Below are positions 47,301 through 58,175 of a DNA stretch of 64,000 bases, piece by piece. The stretch is taken from assembly GCF_037975245.1 (NCBI RefSeq), contig NC_092567.1:18732876-18796875 (forward strand), read 5' to 3'. The stretch's first letter is position 1; each line of letters begins with the position of its first letter. The stretch comes from Apostichopus japonicus (taxonomy: Eukaryota > Echinodermata > Holothuroidea > Aspidochirotida > Stichopodidae). The notes beneath the pieces were generated by a model. It did not search any database, was not told the origin of the DNA, and saw only the letters and a list, made by a program, of their open reading frames with translations. The position numbers and the translations under genes were made by a program.

Positions 47301-50300
47301 GATCAAAAATGTCAATTGGTTGACACCCGTGTGACCTTCGTGTGCGAAGTTATACGAGGTCAAAGTTAATTTTCAGACATTTAATGCAACAACTCCCAGT
47401 TCCAAGGTGTGACATGGTTGATATTTTTGGACAAGTTGCAAATGGTATAGGGGAATATTTTCAAACTTAACGGTCATGTGATCCGAGGTCACCAAAGGTC
47501 AATTAAATGTTAAAAAACTAGTATTTTGGGGGTAGAAAATGGGCAAAGAAAAAATGTTTGAATTTGTATAGTTTGATGCTCTAATTTAGGTCTCATCAAT
47601 CAAAAATGTCAATAAGTTGACCCAAGGTGACCTTTGTATGTTAAGTTATATGAGGTCAAAGTTAATTTTCAGACATTCAGTGTAATAACTCCCAGTGCCA
47701 AGGTGTTACACAGTTGATATTTTGAGACAAGTTGCAAATGGTATAGGGGAATATTTTCAAACTTAACGGTCATGTGATCCGAGGTCACCAAAGGTCAATT
47801 AATGATAAAAAACTAGTATTTTTGCGATAACTTGAGAACAAATTGCCCGTTAGGGTTGGGAGTTGCTTCAATGTAATCCAATTGTCGACCCACATCTGGG
47901 TGACCCTTGACCTCAATTTGACCTCTGGTGACCTTTTCGTGTTTTGTAGATTTTTACAGTTTCAATGCTATTTTCAGATGTTAAAGGTACCTTCTGATCA
48001 TAAATGTCAATGGGTTGACCCCCGTTTGCCCTTCATGTGCGAAGTTATGTGAGGTCAAAGTTAATTTTCAGACATTTAATGCAATAACTCCCAGTGCCAA
48101 GGTGTGACAAGGTTGATTTTTTTGGACAAGTTGCAAATGGTATAGGGAAATATTTCAAACTTAACAGTCATGTGATCCAACGTCACCAAAGGTCAGCTAA
48201 TGTTAAAAAAGTAGTATTTTAGGGGGAGAAAATGGGCAAAGAAAAAATGTGTGAATTTTTACAGTCATGCTCTATTTAGGTCTCACCGATCAAAAATGTC
48301 AATTGGTTGACCTCCGGGTGACCTTTGTATGTGAAGTTATGTATACAAGTTCAAAGTTAAATTTTTTGACATTTAATGCAATTAAATCTCAATGCCAAGG
48401 TGTGACATGGTTAATATTTTGGGACAAGTTGTGAATGGGGTGGTGGAACATTTTGAAACTTTAAGGTCATGTCATCTGAGGTCACCAATGTTATCATATC
48501 TGTTGACACGCTTGTAGGTCTCTTATATTTCTTACATTTTCAACGCCATATTTAGATCTCAAAAGTGCCTTTTGATCAAATATCCGATCACATTTTGTGA
48601 TCACAAAATCGTTGGCTATAGTGTTGGTTACTTTATGGGAACATGTAGGACCACAATTACTTGGACTATTTGAGCCCAATCTTGCTTGATAATATTATGT
48701 GTATTGTCATATACCCCAAGAAAGGAACCCCAGTGCCCTTGGGCTCTTGTTATGATTCTTCCTAGATTGTTGCACGAACAGCCTGTTATGAAGCTAAGTT
48801 AGCAATCGTATGTGATATGCACTTCCTATAAATAATTATTACACTGCTAATACACGGCGATAACGATATTTTTTTAGGCCACTGCAAATCTGGCTGTCTT
48901 ACAAAATATGCAAGTTTATATTGTCCATCAGTTAAGTTCGTCAAATGTATTAAAGTCCAGACATTGGACAATAAACAAGAATCATCCTTCTGGAAAAATT
49001 GTAAAAGAGCACTATGTTTGTCTTTCTGATATATTATGTAAAAGAACATGTAAAAGAATTCAAACAGGAAACAAAATCTGCTGATAATATGATATCATAT
49101 GTTAATGATGAAAATTGCAACAAGTTGCACCAGATCGCATCTAAGAACCTTCAATTGTTCAAAAATATCTCAAGACCCCCTATCCCTTAGACCCCTCCCC
49201 CATTTCAATCGCAAAAAGTGCTCCCCTTCCAAATTCCTGGCTACGTCGTTGGGATATACATTGTCTCTATGGTATACAATTAAAACACTCAATGCTAAGC
49301 TACGGAAGTTTAAAAGTGCCATCAACATAAGCAAAATCTTTGCCCCATAAGGTACAAATGTATCGAAAAAAGTTCTGAACGAAAGTGCAGTCGCGAAAGA
49401 TGAGGTGTCTGACTGACACTGACCGTATCGTTGACGATTAGTGCGGGGGGGGAGGGTACAAGGCAGCAGTCGGAATGTTCTGGCTCCAAGACCCATCCAG
49501 TTGGATTTTCAGCCACTACACCCCCCCCCCCCAATCATCAGGCCTTAGCTACGTCCCTGGCTGTGATGTCACATCCTCACATTTCTGAAAAGTCTGTTAT
49601 TTTATTAACATGTTTTGTGAGATTTTATGACTTACAACCAAAAGATATGTCATGTGGATCTCATATTTGTCAAGGGAAGTATCAGAGATTTAACATCTGA
49701 AGAATTTTTGATTATATTTTTTTAGGTTTGTGAAAAAATGTTATTAATTTTTATTGAAATATATTCACACATGTTAAGATGTGTGATGTCACATCCTTAC
49801 AGTTAGTCTTTCTACATCAGTCATTTTCAAAGAAATGTTTATATCTTCAAAGCGTGATATCTCCTAAACAGAGCATGCTATCATGGTAGTTTATTCAATG
49901 CTCTGTTTGCCCTTTTTAGCTCTTTCATACAACTTAGATAGACATGTCAGACACCTGAACCAATCCTTTAACAGTTAACTGTATATATTATTAACTGTAT
50001 ATATTATTCATTACAAGATGTACGTTAATTAAGAAAATAAACGTAAAAATTCTAGAAAGCACAATATCTCTTTAAATTTTGCTTTCTGTTCAAGAATATA
50101 AATTGTAAATATTTGTTAACATTTTAAAACATTTCATGCTGTGTATAAACGGCATGGAAATCAGTAACTATGGATTTTCAATTTAGAGATGAAGGTTTAC
50201 GCGGTTGAAGCCATTTCTCTTTAGTTAATTATGACTGCTCAAATGTTATCTTTTTCAAGAAGTGTATTGTAATTAATTTCATGTAACTGTCTTGAGCGCC

Positions 50301-52257
50301 TTTGAACAACTTTTGTTGATTTTGGCGCTATATAAATATTTTCTGATTGATTGATTGACTCAAAAACGGTTACATCTCTATGTTACGACCCGGTTCCGAC
50401 GTTTCTATGTTCCGACGAAAAGAAATATTTCGGGGAAAAAAAATTGTTTCCAAGACACCGTTTGTACCAAGAAAACAAGTTTTCTTACCCCAATATTTTT
50501 GTGACCAAATTTTTAGTGACCCCAAATTTTAGGAAAAATTTCGGGTCACAAGCAATTCTCGGTCACCAGCACTGTTTGGGTCATAACCAACTTTTGGTCT
50601 CATTTCTTTTTCTGTGAAAAAAATTTTGGTCCGAAAATATGTTGGTTCAAAAAGTGTTGAGTTCCTAAAAAAAAATCTTGGTACAAACAAATTTAGGGGG
50701 AAAAAATTGCTCCGAATTGTTTCTTTTTGTAGGAACATAGGGATGTCACCCTCAACAACGACTAACTTATAAAGATACTATATTCACAAATACTTAAAGC
50801 AGCATTTTGCGTCCTTTTCTATGATTTTTCTCAACCTCACTGACTCCACGATGTCATAACGACATACATAACTAGATTATCTATTTAAATCTTACTTCAA
50901 ATGGTGGCATAACAGTCTAACAATTTACAACTCTCAAGTTTGTTTTTCTCCAAGATATTTTCCGTTGGGATCCCAATAAATCTCGCCCATAATATGAATA
51001 TTTAAACACTACGAACGTCATTGACCAATACGTAATATTATTTAAATTATTATTTAAACATTTCTAAAGCGCACATACATAAGCTATGGCGCTGTACAAA
51101 CTTAAAAGAGTAAAGGTAAAAAACTTAAAGAAACTTAAGAAACCAAGTTAATCATAAGAAAGAGGTAAAAATCTTAAAAACAGATAACCCTAAAAGACTA
51201 AACAAAACCAATAACGATGGAGAATAAGAAGTCAGCATATACCATGCCACAAAATCAGAAAATAGGATAAAACAATAGTAAGAGATATATACAAAAAGAA
51301 TGAGATAATAAGTAAAACTAGATTAATTATATACACGTTTGAAAATGAAAGTCTTAAGACTGGATTTAAATGAACTTACAGTACTAGAATTGCGAATAGA
51401 AAATGGGAGTGCATTCCACAATTTGGGGGCACAGACACAAAAAGATCGGTCACCAAGGGACTTGCAGCGAGTACGGGGGGTAGTTAAAATCAAACTGTCA
51501 TGAGATCGTATGGAGTAGCTCACTGATCGTGGTTTAAGAAGGTCCTTCAGATAAGATGGTGCAGATCCGTGAAGCGCCTTATAAGTGAGTAATAAAATTT
51601 TAAAATCGATACGATCCTTTATCGGAAGCCAGTGGAGAAGTTTAAAAGCAGAAGATATACTGTCATATTTGTTCAAATTTAGGATGATACGAGCAGCCAT
51701 ATTTTGTACACGCTGTAACTTATTAAGGGAAGAAGTGGGAAGACCATAAAACAAAGAGTTACAATAATCAAAGTGAGATGTGACAAGTGCCTGAACTAAA
51801 GTGCGAGTAGAATCAGTTGAAAGATGCTTACGTAATTTTCTAATATTATACAGGTTAAAACTAGCGATTTTACAACACCATGCTTGATTTGTGTACAGTC
51901 TATATGGCAGTTGTACCAGGGAGTTCCATATAACTCCCTGGTTGTACCAACGCAAAGTTTTGAATCTATTTTTAGCAACGGCTCATAACTAAACCTGCAT
52001 CTCTGATTGGTTGAATTCAAACTAGTGGGTTTTGGGAAACTATATGGGAATAAGTTTAAATGTGGAATTTGTCGGTGGACACTTTTCTCATTATTTGCAA
52101 ATATCCTTAATAAATCGCCAATTAACGTTGACAATTAACATATTTATGGTGTCAAACTTGCCTTATTAAGTAAAATGTAGGGACTTGTCTTACCTGCTTC
52201 CACAACAGCGATCACCACAATCAAAGTCAAGAGAACCTTCATTGTGAAAACCTGCAT
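44140..52257 (-). CDS. i-type (invertebrate) lysozyme gene, three exons (span)
   Basis: The gene encodes a secreted muramidase-type enzyme of 137 residues (142 if the upstream in-frame ATG at 52257 is used). Exons are 52194-52242, 44684-44848 and 44140-44339, joined in phase 1 at both introns with GT/AG borders. The signal peptide is MKVLLTLIVVIAVVEA. Glu31 (AVES) and Asp43 (NVDRGS) are 12 apart, the spacing of the catalytic pair in bivalve i-type lysozymes. The family phrases SCGPFQIKQPYY, AYMTRY, FARIHNGGP and TIGYWNRV are all present. It has ten cysteines. Positions usually Cys in the family (after YYTD, in CAExC, after RYxxY, and after GGPxG) are Ala, Thr, Ser and Tyr here, so it appears to lack two disulfides. 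AATAAA lies at 44096-44101 (minus). Confidence 0.93.
44684..44848 (-). CDS. i-type lysozyme exon 2 (catalytic core)
   Basis: This 165-bp exon has a GACACAG acceptor and GTGAGT donor. It carries both catalytic carboxylates, seven codons' worth of the SCGPFQI signature region and six cysteines. It leaves one G for the Gly72 codon. Confidence 0.93.
44849..46108. other. Lysozyme intron 1, part without mobile element
   Basis: AT-rich, with a poly-G fragment at 45324-45362 and a palindrome cluster at 45402-45500. No exon seen. Confidence 0.5.
45402..45500. repeat. Cluster of GGAATTTCC palindromes
   Basis: CGACAGTCGGAATTTCCGAC recurs three times in full or part, and two more CTGTCGCACTCT phrases follow. 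Each GGAATTTCC is a perfect palindrome matching the kappaB consensus GGRNNYYCC. It lies in intron 1 of the lysozyme gene. Confidence 0.8.
46109..48750 (+). mobile_element. AGGTCA-rich repeat element, copy C
   Basis: It has the same head (GGTTCCTTGCTTTAGCAAAA) and tail (GGAACCCCAGTGCCC) as copy A, fewer internal units, and high similarity. It lies in intron 1 of the lysozyme gene on the opposite strand. A 193-bp two-copy tandem insert interrupts the GT tract near the head. Confidence 0.8.
46181..46566. repeat. 193-bp tandem duplication inside copy C
   Basis: Two units, each starting GCGTTTGTTTTGCTATCTGA (46181 and 46374), differ at a few positions. Each contains inverted ACCGAGGAC/GTCCTCGGT pairs. 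The insertion sits in the GT microsatellite of the AGGTCA element. Confidence 0.85.
48751..50279. other. Intronic stretch with poly-G/C repeat fragments
   Basis: 49170-49250 and 49505-49560 carry CCTAGACCCCTCCCCC-like and poly-C sequence followed by GGCTACGTC-type phrases of the dispersed poly-G family. GATGTCACATCCT occurs twice (49564 and 49786). No exon seen. Confidence 0.4.
50280..50367 (+). repeat. 3' tail of a LINE or LINE-mobilised SINE
   Basis: The sequence TTGAGCGCC...TTTTGGCGCTATATAAATAT is followed by (TGAT)n. This stem with GCGCTATATAAAT and a short-tandem tail is a common 3' end of L2/CR1-related elements. How far the element extends upstream is unclear. Confidence 0.6.
50368..50751. 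mobile_element. 384-bp MITE of degenerate internal repeats
   Basis: Ends GGTTACATCTCTATGTTACG and GGGTGACATCCCTATGTTCC (complement) are imperfect inverted repeats of about 20 bp. The body is a run of loosely repeated GTGACCCCAAATTTTAGGAA-like phrases. No target duplication could be fixed. It starts right after the LINE/SINE tail. Confidence 0.6.
51037..51871 (-). mobile_element. 5'-truncated L2/CR1-like LINE
   Basis: An 835-bp insertion whose borders are fixed by the empty homologous site at 43201. It comprises about 180 C-terminal codons of reverse transcriptase plus a 286-bp 3' region ending in TTTAAATAAT repeats. No target duplication is evident, as is frequent for this LINE group. The open frame suggests a fairly recent insertion. 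Confidence 0.8.
51323..51870 (-). pseudogene. LINE reverse transcriptase C-terminal fragment
   Basis: An open frame without stops holds the conserved post-catalytic region: VTSHFDYCNSLFYGLP, LKLLHWLPIKDRIDFK-type, LTYKALHGSAPSYLKDLL and the terminal APKLWNALPFSIRNSS. The catalytic FADD box and the endonuclease are absent because the element is 5'-truncated. It is therefore a dead fragment, not a gene. Confidence 0.85.
52194..52257 (-). CDS. i-type lysozyme exon 1 (signal peptide)
   Basis: Start codons at 52257 and 52242 are in frame. The second has a good ACAATGA context and gives a canonical 16-residue signal peptide. The exon ends at a GTAAGA donor leaving one G, which completes Gly17 with exon 2. 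Confidence 0.85.
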
Positions 52258-52431
52258 ATTGAGAAAGTGAACAGAAAGGAGTTGATCAGTATCCTTCAAA
52301 GGCTAAAAATGTTGTGAGAAAACAAAGTGAAAGTGTCTCTATAAAAATCTATTTCATGAGAGCTTCATGTAACTTTTTCAAGGTTATGACCGGCGCATAT
52401 GTGACGCATATGCTGATATTTAAGTATAAAT

Positions 52432-52585
52432 AGTTTTTTTCTCTCGGAATCTCATGTGACTTTAGTGTCTGCAACTGCCAAATTTTAGTGAACCCCAAAT
52501 GGAAGTTCAACAGAAGTTCATTTGGGGTTCACTAAAATTTGGCAGTTGCAGACACTAAAGTCACATGCGATTCCAAGAGAAATAA

Positions 52586-52586
<1 letters not shown>
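52432..52586. repeat. 155-bp near-perfect hairpin
   Basis: Left arm 52432-52502 and right arm 52516-52586 are complementary over about 70 bp with only a few mismatches. Both arms include CTTTAGTGTCTGCAACTGCC or its complement. The loop is about 13 bases. It lies roughly 180 bp upstream of the lysozyme start codon and is directly followed by a TA microsatellite. Confidence 0.9.

Positions 52587-52632
<46 letters not shown>
52587..52632. repeat. (TA)n microsatellite
   Basis: About 20 TA dinucleotides follow the 155-bp hairpin. Confidence 0.95.
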
Positions 52633-52634
<2 letters not shown>

Positions 52635-53399
52635 GAGTTGGCTAGCACCATGGGTGATATAAAGGTCATAACAGTACATTATTACTTCCATTGTATTATC
52701 TGATGAACCGGGGTGTCCGTTATCCAATTTCTCGAAATTTCGTGATTGTTTTCTGTTTCTAGGTTTCGGTTCTCGCAGGGGAATACCCATTTCTAATCGA
52801 ATTCCTTTTTATTTGAAGAGTCTTTCGAGTTCATTTTATGCCAAGAGGAAATAGTTAATGTATTGATAGGTGTCTGTAAAGCCGTTTAACGATTATGTTT
52901 ACGGAAACGCAGGAATTACTACTACAAGGAGTAGTAAAGAAGTTTAGCCCCTGATCGACTTCCCGAGAGGTCGATCAGGGTTTAATAGATTTGTTTGCGA
53001 AGAATAGACAGCGTTGTTTTTTTTTGGGGGGGCGGGGTGGGGAGTTGTCTTTGTTGAGCCAGGGAATGGTTGATAAGTGGTACCATGGAGGTGAAAAACA
53101 GAGCCAGTCAGGGAGAGATTTCTATTGAATGAAAGGAATGAGAAAACAGATAGGTTTCGTTTAGTCGGAAAGTGTGTAGTTACGACTTGGTATCTCAGGA
53201 GGAGATCTTTAATTTATGGGTCTTCTTCGAGGTTGCTTTTGCATGTATAGGTTACTGTGACATTCTTCTAGAAGTTTAACCAGAATGCAAAATGCATTGA
53301 GGTTTCGATGACTTCAGTGCACTAGACTTCTGCTTGTTAGTATAACCAGAACTAGCTGTTACAATAACACTATGGCATGCTAACACAGGCCAGTCTACT
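52633..53399. other. Upstream flank of the lysozyme gene, no gene recognised
   Basis: It holds the hairpin CCCTGATCGAC...GTCGATCAGGG at 52948-52979. A half-hairpin phrase (GTACCATGGAGGTGAAAAACA, about 53081) is related to one at 43655. No exon or RNA gene. Confidence 0.4.
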
Positions 53400-54895
53400 C
53401 TACGTGGTTAAACACACCTCCATCAAAAGCAATAGGGTTCTTGTACTCAATGTTATGAATCCACGCACCAAGTATTACAAAACAAAACCAAATCTCTAAT
53501 AACTTCGCACATTAGGGTTGCAGAGAAGTCCACTTATGGACAAGTTAGATTGGAATATGCCCAAGAAACTTCAAAGAATCAACTTGAAAGAAGCTAATAC
53601 AGGTCACTGGAGGTCAACCTGAGGTCAAAGGTCACCCAAAATGCAGTTCGACTATTGTATTACAATAGCGTAACTCTCAACCCTGTCAGTGGTAGTTTCA
53701 CAAGTTATCAGGAAAAAACAAATTTTGACCCATAAATGACCTTTGGTGACCTTGGATCGCATCACGGTTATTTTTGAAAATGTGTCCCTACTCCATTCAC
53801 AACTCGTCCTAATATACCAGCCATGTCAGACTTCGTGACTAGAAGTTGTTGCAAAAATTAGTATAAGCGGGCAGTTGTTTGCACATAATCAACCTTGAAT
53901 GACCTTGGATGACCTGATGGTTTTTATCAAAAATGTTCCTCTTGATGAGGTGCACTCTATCCTAAAATTTGTTTGGCCTACAATGTACACACATAATGTT
54001 ATGGCTAGAAATGTGTCAAAACCAACCTTTGGCCCCTCATAACTTGAGAACTGGGTGTCCGATTGATGCGGGAGTTAGTTTCCTATATTCAGCACAAAAA
54101 GCTCTATCATATGTCACCAAATTTTTAAACTTATCTTTGTTCTGTTTTGTTTTGCCCAGTATCTCCTAAAATGAGCATATTTTTTAAGATTTGACCTTTG
54201 ACCTTTTGACCTCGCGGTCAGATGTAGTTTGACACGCCGATTCCAAAAAGCAACATGACAAGTCTGTGCGACCATCCTAACTGTACTTATTAAAAAACAA
54301 AAACATTGACCTCTGATAACTTCGCACACGAAGGTCGCACAGGGGTCAACTATGGACCATTTTGATCGGAAGGTACCTTTGAGATCCGATTATGGCCACG
54401 AAAATTCAAATAACCCAAAAAACTGCTAGAGGTCACCGGAGGTCAACCTGAGGTCAAAGGTCACCTAGATGCGGGTCGACTCCCTGATTACAATAGCGTT
54501 ACTCCCAACCTTCACGGACATTTGGTTCTCAAGTTATTGCAAAAGTACTAGTTTTTTACCCCTGATTGACCTTTGTTGACCTTGGATCACATGACCGTTA
54601 TGTTTTGATATGATCCCTTACCCCATTCACAACTGGTCCCAAAATATCAACCATGTCGGATCCTGTCAATGGGAGTTATTGCTTGTTTTAATATTTTGGT
54701 TTTTGGCCTCTAACTGACCTTTGGTGACCTTCACAGGCACCACAAAAATAGGGCACATCTACTCAATGTGGTACTCATATCCACCAAATATTAGATTGGT
54801 CCAAGCTTCCCTACTTGAGATACCGTGTTTACAAGCCAGGCGTCACACACACACACACACACATACACGCATACATACATACATACACACACTCT
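53400..54895 (-). mobile_element. AGGTCA-rich repeat, diverged inverse copy D
   Basis: In reverse orientation it has the same sentence order as copies A and C. The (CA)n/(TACA)n tract at 54843-54890 corresponds to their GT tract. It retains TGACCTTTGACCTTTTGACC (54194-54213), the complement of the AGGTCA triple at 39465. Divergence is clearly higher, so it is older. Confidence 0.7.
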
Positions 54896-56510
54896 CCGCC
54901 TGCATGAATGCATAGGTTACGATTTCATCGAAACCAAAAATAGGACTTGTGTTGCCCGCATGAAGAATATGCGAGGTTCCGATATACGAAGGGATTTTAA
55001 GTGCAAAGCGATAGGCTGTTGTATGGATTCTGTTTAAAGAGGTTATGAAATGAAAAATTGTCATGTCTTGGAATGGTTTATCTACATTACTACAACACCA
55101 CCCATGCACAACTTTCCGTAAATACGGCTTCAAACGCCAGAAATTCGCTGTCAAAGTATTCCCTAGAGACCTCTCGAGCTGCCACTCGTAAAAAAAAAAG
55201 CTGCCACCGCAGTTCATCTGACGTCATCAAAGGAACCATTTCAGCCAAAGCCGACTCCCCGCTCCCAGCAAAAAATGTACCCTAATTTTACCGCGGTAAA
55301 CTATGGTAAATGTGTGGTAAATGAGGTAAATGTGTGGTAAAATTGTGGTAAAATAAACTGCGGTACATTTACCGCAGTTTTACCATGGTATTACCGCGGT
55401 AAAAGTATGGTAAAAGTGCGGTACATTTACTGCGGTAAATTTACTGCGGTAAAAGTAGGGTAAAAGTGCGGTACATTTACTGCGGTAAATTTACCACAGT
55501 TTTACCATGGTATTACCGCGGTAAAAGTGTGGTACATTTACTACGGTAAATTTACCACAGTTTTACCATGGTATTACCGCGTTAAAAGTGCGGTGCATTT
55601 ACTACGGTAAATTTACCACAGTTTTACCATGGTATTACCGCGGTGAAAGTAGGGTAAAAGTGTGGTACATTTATACCACAGTTAATTACCATGGTATTAC
55701 CGCGGTAAAAGTATGGTAAAAGTGTGGTACATTTACTACGGTAAATTTACCGCAGTTTTACCATGGTAGTATACCGCGGTAAAAGTAGGGTAAAAGTGTG
55801 GTACATTTACTACAGTAAATTTACCATAGCTTTACCATGATATTACTGGAGTAATTAAGTAGGGTAAATTTATATAGTACATAAACTACATAGGTGAAAT
55901 TCCTACAATTGTGCCATGATTAACCACTGTAAAATTAGGGTAAAACTATACAGTGCAATTATACTATGGTAAATTTACCATAATTGTACCATGATTTTAC
56001 CACAGTAGAACATATATGGGTCACACTATGAAACATGATGGTACATTTACAGCAATTTTTGCATGATTTTGTCCCATATTTTTGCAATACTGATAAGACA
56101 AACCTTTTGCCAGCTTATGTTCTACTCATATCTTAATGTTGGCAATATAAATTACCTGTGGATATGAGTTGAATTAAGAAGAGATACCAACTGCTATTCT
56201 TATATGTTATAGTATCCATCTCTTTTCCTAAAAAAAAAACAGTAGATATATACATAGAGAATTCCTTCATGTAATCCCTGATAAATTTGAGAGGAGACAA
56301 CATTTAATTCTTTTTTCATCATGAGGGAGAACCTAAAAGCCTTTAAAATGAAAAAAAAAACAACTATATAAACTAGCACACATAAGGCATAGCTTCTGTG
56401 CCTCAACACTGAACACACAAAAATTGACCAATCAGTGTCCTCAGATTTGGGTATTCTCTGTCAGGTCCATTAAATGACATGACAAGTCTATGTATTTCTT
56501 CATATCAACC

Positions 56511-56875
56511 TGAGCGGTGAGGTGGCAGAACGGGAGAGTACACGTCTGCAGTACCTGAGGTCCCTGGTTCAAACCTCGGTGTCGACACTGACACCAATTT
56601 TCACCCCGCTCCTTTCTCGTGGTAGGAAAGTGGCTACACGTGGAAAGCGGTACTCACGTCCTTCGGAGGGGACGTTAAATTGCGGTCCCGGGAGCAGGAC
56701 TACACACCCCTGCCTCGTTACTTCAGGGCACTATTCGAAAAGAGAAGGCGAGATTCGCCGGTGTCCTTCCACGCACAAAAACTTGGAACCTCAATAATTT
56801 CCGACTAAGGATTTCCTTAGTCTGCTGAAGCACCTTCGGGTGGAAGCGTAATACGAGGTGTATCATATCATATCA
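56511..56875 (+). mobile_element. tRNA-derived SINE with 12-bp target duplication
   Basis: This 365-bp SINE begins TGAGCGGTGAGGTGGCAGAA (A-box region), has a B box GGTTCAAACCT, a GC-rich core (CCTTCGGAGGGGACGTTAAA) and an ATATC-repeat tail. TTCATATCAACC flanks it on both sides (56499-56510 and 56876-56887). It inserted into the middle of the TTTACCGCGGTAAA element. It would be transcribed by RNA polymerase III and moved by a LINE. Confidence 0.88.
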
Positions 56876-57204
56876 TTCATATCAACCAACCCAACCCCCA
56901 AACTCCAGGTGTACTTATACACTAAGTACAACTCCAATACTCCCACTAAGTAGCAACCACTTCCGACCCAAACAATAGAAACCGCTCTGTCTTCTAATTC
57001 CCATTTAAATAGAAATTCCTCCCCCTTTAGTGATCCATTCCTAATTGGCTCCTCAGCTCCGACCTCCTGTGTACTTATGGCTTCTTAACAATGTTAATCG
57101 AACAATACTTCACTTCTCAGCATCTCCCTGTTTGAATAATAGACAACTTTCCCTAGAAAGAAAAAAAAAAAAAAAAAAGTGTCTATTCTACAAAACTTAA
57201 ATAT

Positions 57205-57245
57205 TACCCCTCGTAGGACCTCTTGCGAGGTCGAACAGGGGTAAA
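57205..57245. repeat. Imperfect hairpin of the GACCTC/GAGGTC family
   Basis: TTACCCCT and AGGGGTAA pair, with an inner GACCTC-TTGC-GAGGTC stem. The GAGGTCGA-x-CAGGG half matches the hairpin at 52948-52979. Confidence 0.7.
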
Positions 57246-58175
57246 TTCCTTTATTGTATTGTATATCAACCAAGTTTTTGAAGACAATTGGAGATCAAAA
57301 GTCCAATCTGGACTACTAGTTACCAGATAGTCAGGAATCATACCAGCTAGGGATATTGAAATTCAACAAAGCTTTCTCATGTGTGAAACCTCCATGGATT
57401 TTATGAATTAAATGTCATGGCATGTCAGGCATACACCCATTACAATAAGGGTAAAGGCATATAGCCAAATTATGATACAATACACTGATGGGTGAAATTC
57501 AAAGAAATTTATGGTGTACATGCTGATTGAAATTAGGACAAAATTATGCTCAATGTGAGGTAAAACTGTCCTACAATTAGTGTAAAATCCTGGTAAACTG
57601 AGGTAAAACTAAGGTAAAAGCGTAGTAAATCTACGGTGAAACCATGGTAAAATTGGGGTAAAAGAACGGTAAAGCGTGGTAAAAGTATGGTAAATTGAGG
57701 TAAAACTAAGGAAAAAGCGTGGTAAATATACTGTAAAATTGGGGTAAAATAACGGTAAAACTGGTAAATTTAGGGTAAAAGTGTGGTAAATCTACGGTAA
57801 AACCATGGTAACCTTGGGGTAAAACCATGGTACACTGTGGTAAAAGTATGGTAAATTGATGTAAAACTATGGAAGAGCGTGGTAAATATGCGGTAAAATT
57901 GGGGTAAAAGAACGGTAAAACTGTGGTATATTCGGGGTAAAAGCGTGGTAAAAGTGTAGTAAAAGTGCGGTGAAAGTATGGTAACAGCGTGGTAAATTGC
58001 GGTAAAAGTGAAGTAAAACTATGGTTAATTTGTAGTAATTTACTGGGGTAAACCGCGGTTTACCGCGTCCATAGGGCCAAAACACCGCGGTAATGTACAA
58101 CAAATTTACCGCGGTTTACCGTGGTAAAATTGTGGTATGTTACCGCGGTAAATTTGAGGTAAATTTTTTCCTGGG

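Larger units (their letters stand above)
50796..52126. mobile_element. Non-coding repeat, second copy, split by a LINE
   Basis: It aligns with 42961-43912 from AAGCAGCATTTTGCGTCC to the AATATCCTTAAT segment. It is interrupted exactly between CAATACGTAAT and ACAACACCATG by the LINE fragment at 51037-51871. Confidence 0.7.
55264..58175. mobile_element. 2.9-kb element built of TTTACCGCGGTAAA palindromes
   Basis: The ends CCCAGCAAAAAATGTACC and, in complement, CCCAGGAAAAAATTTACC are inverted repeats. Inside the left (55280-55870) and right (57540-58150) flanks are dense arrays of GGTAAA/TTTACC units, many joined as TTACCGCGGTAA palindromes. The left arm is mixed-orientation and the right arm mostly GGTAAA. 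The middle (55870-57540) is less repetitive and contains a SINE. No protein is encoded. Confidence 0.7.
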
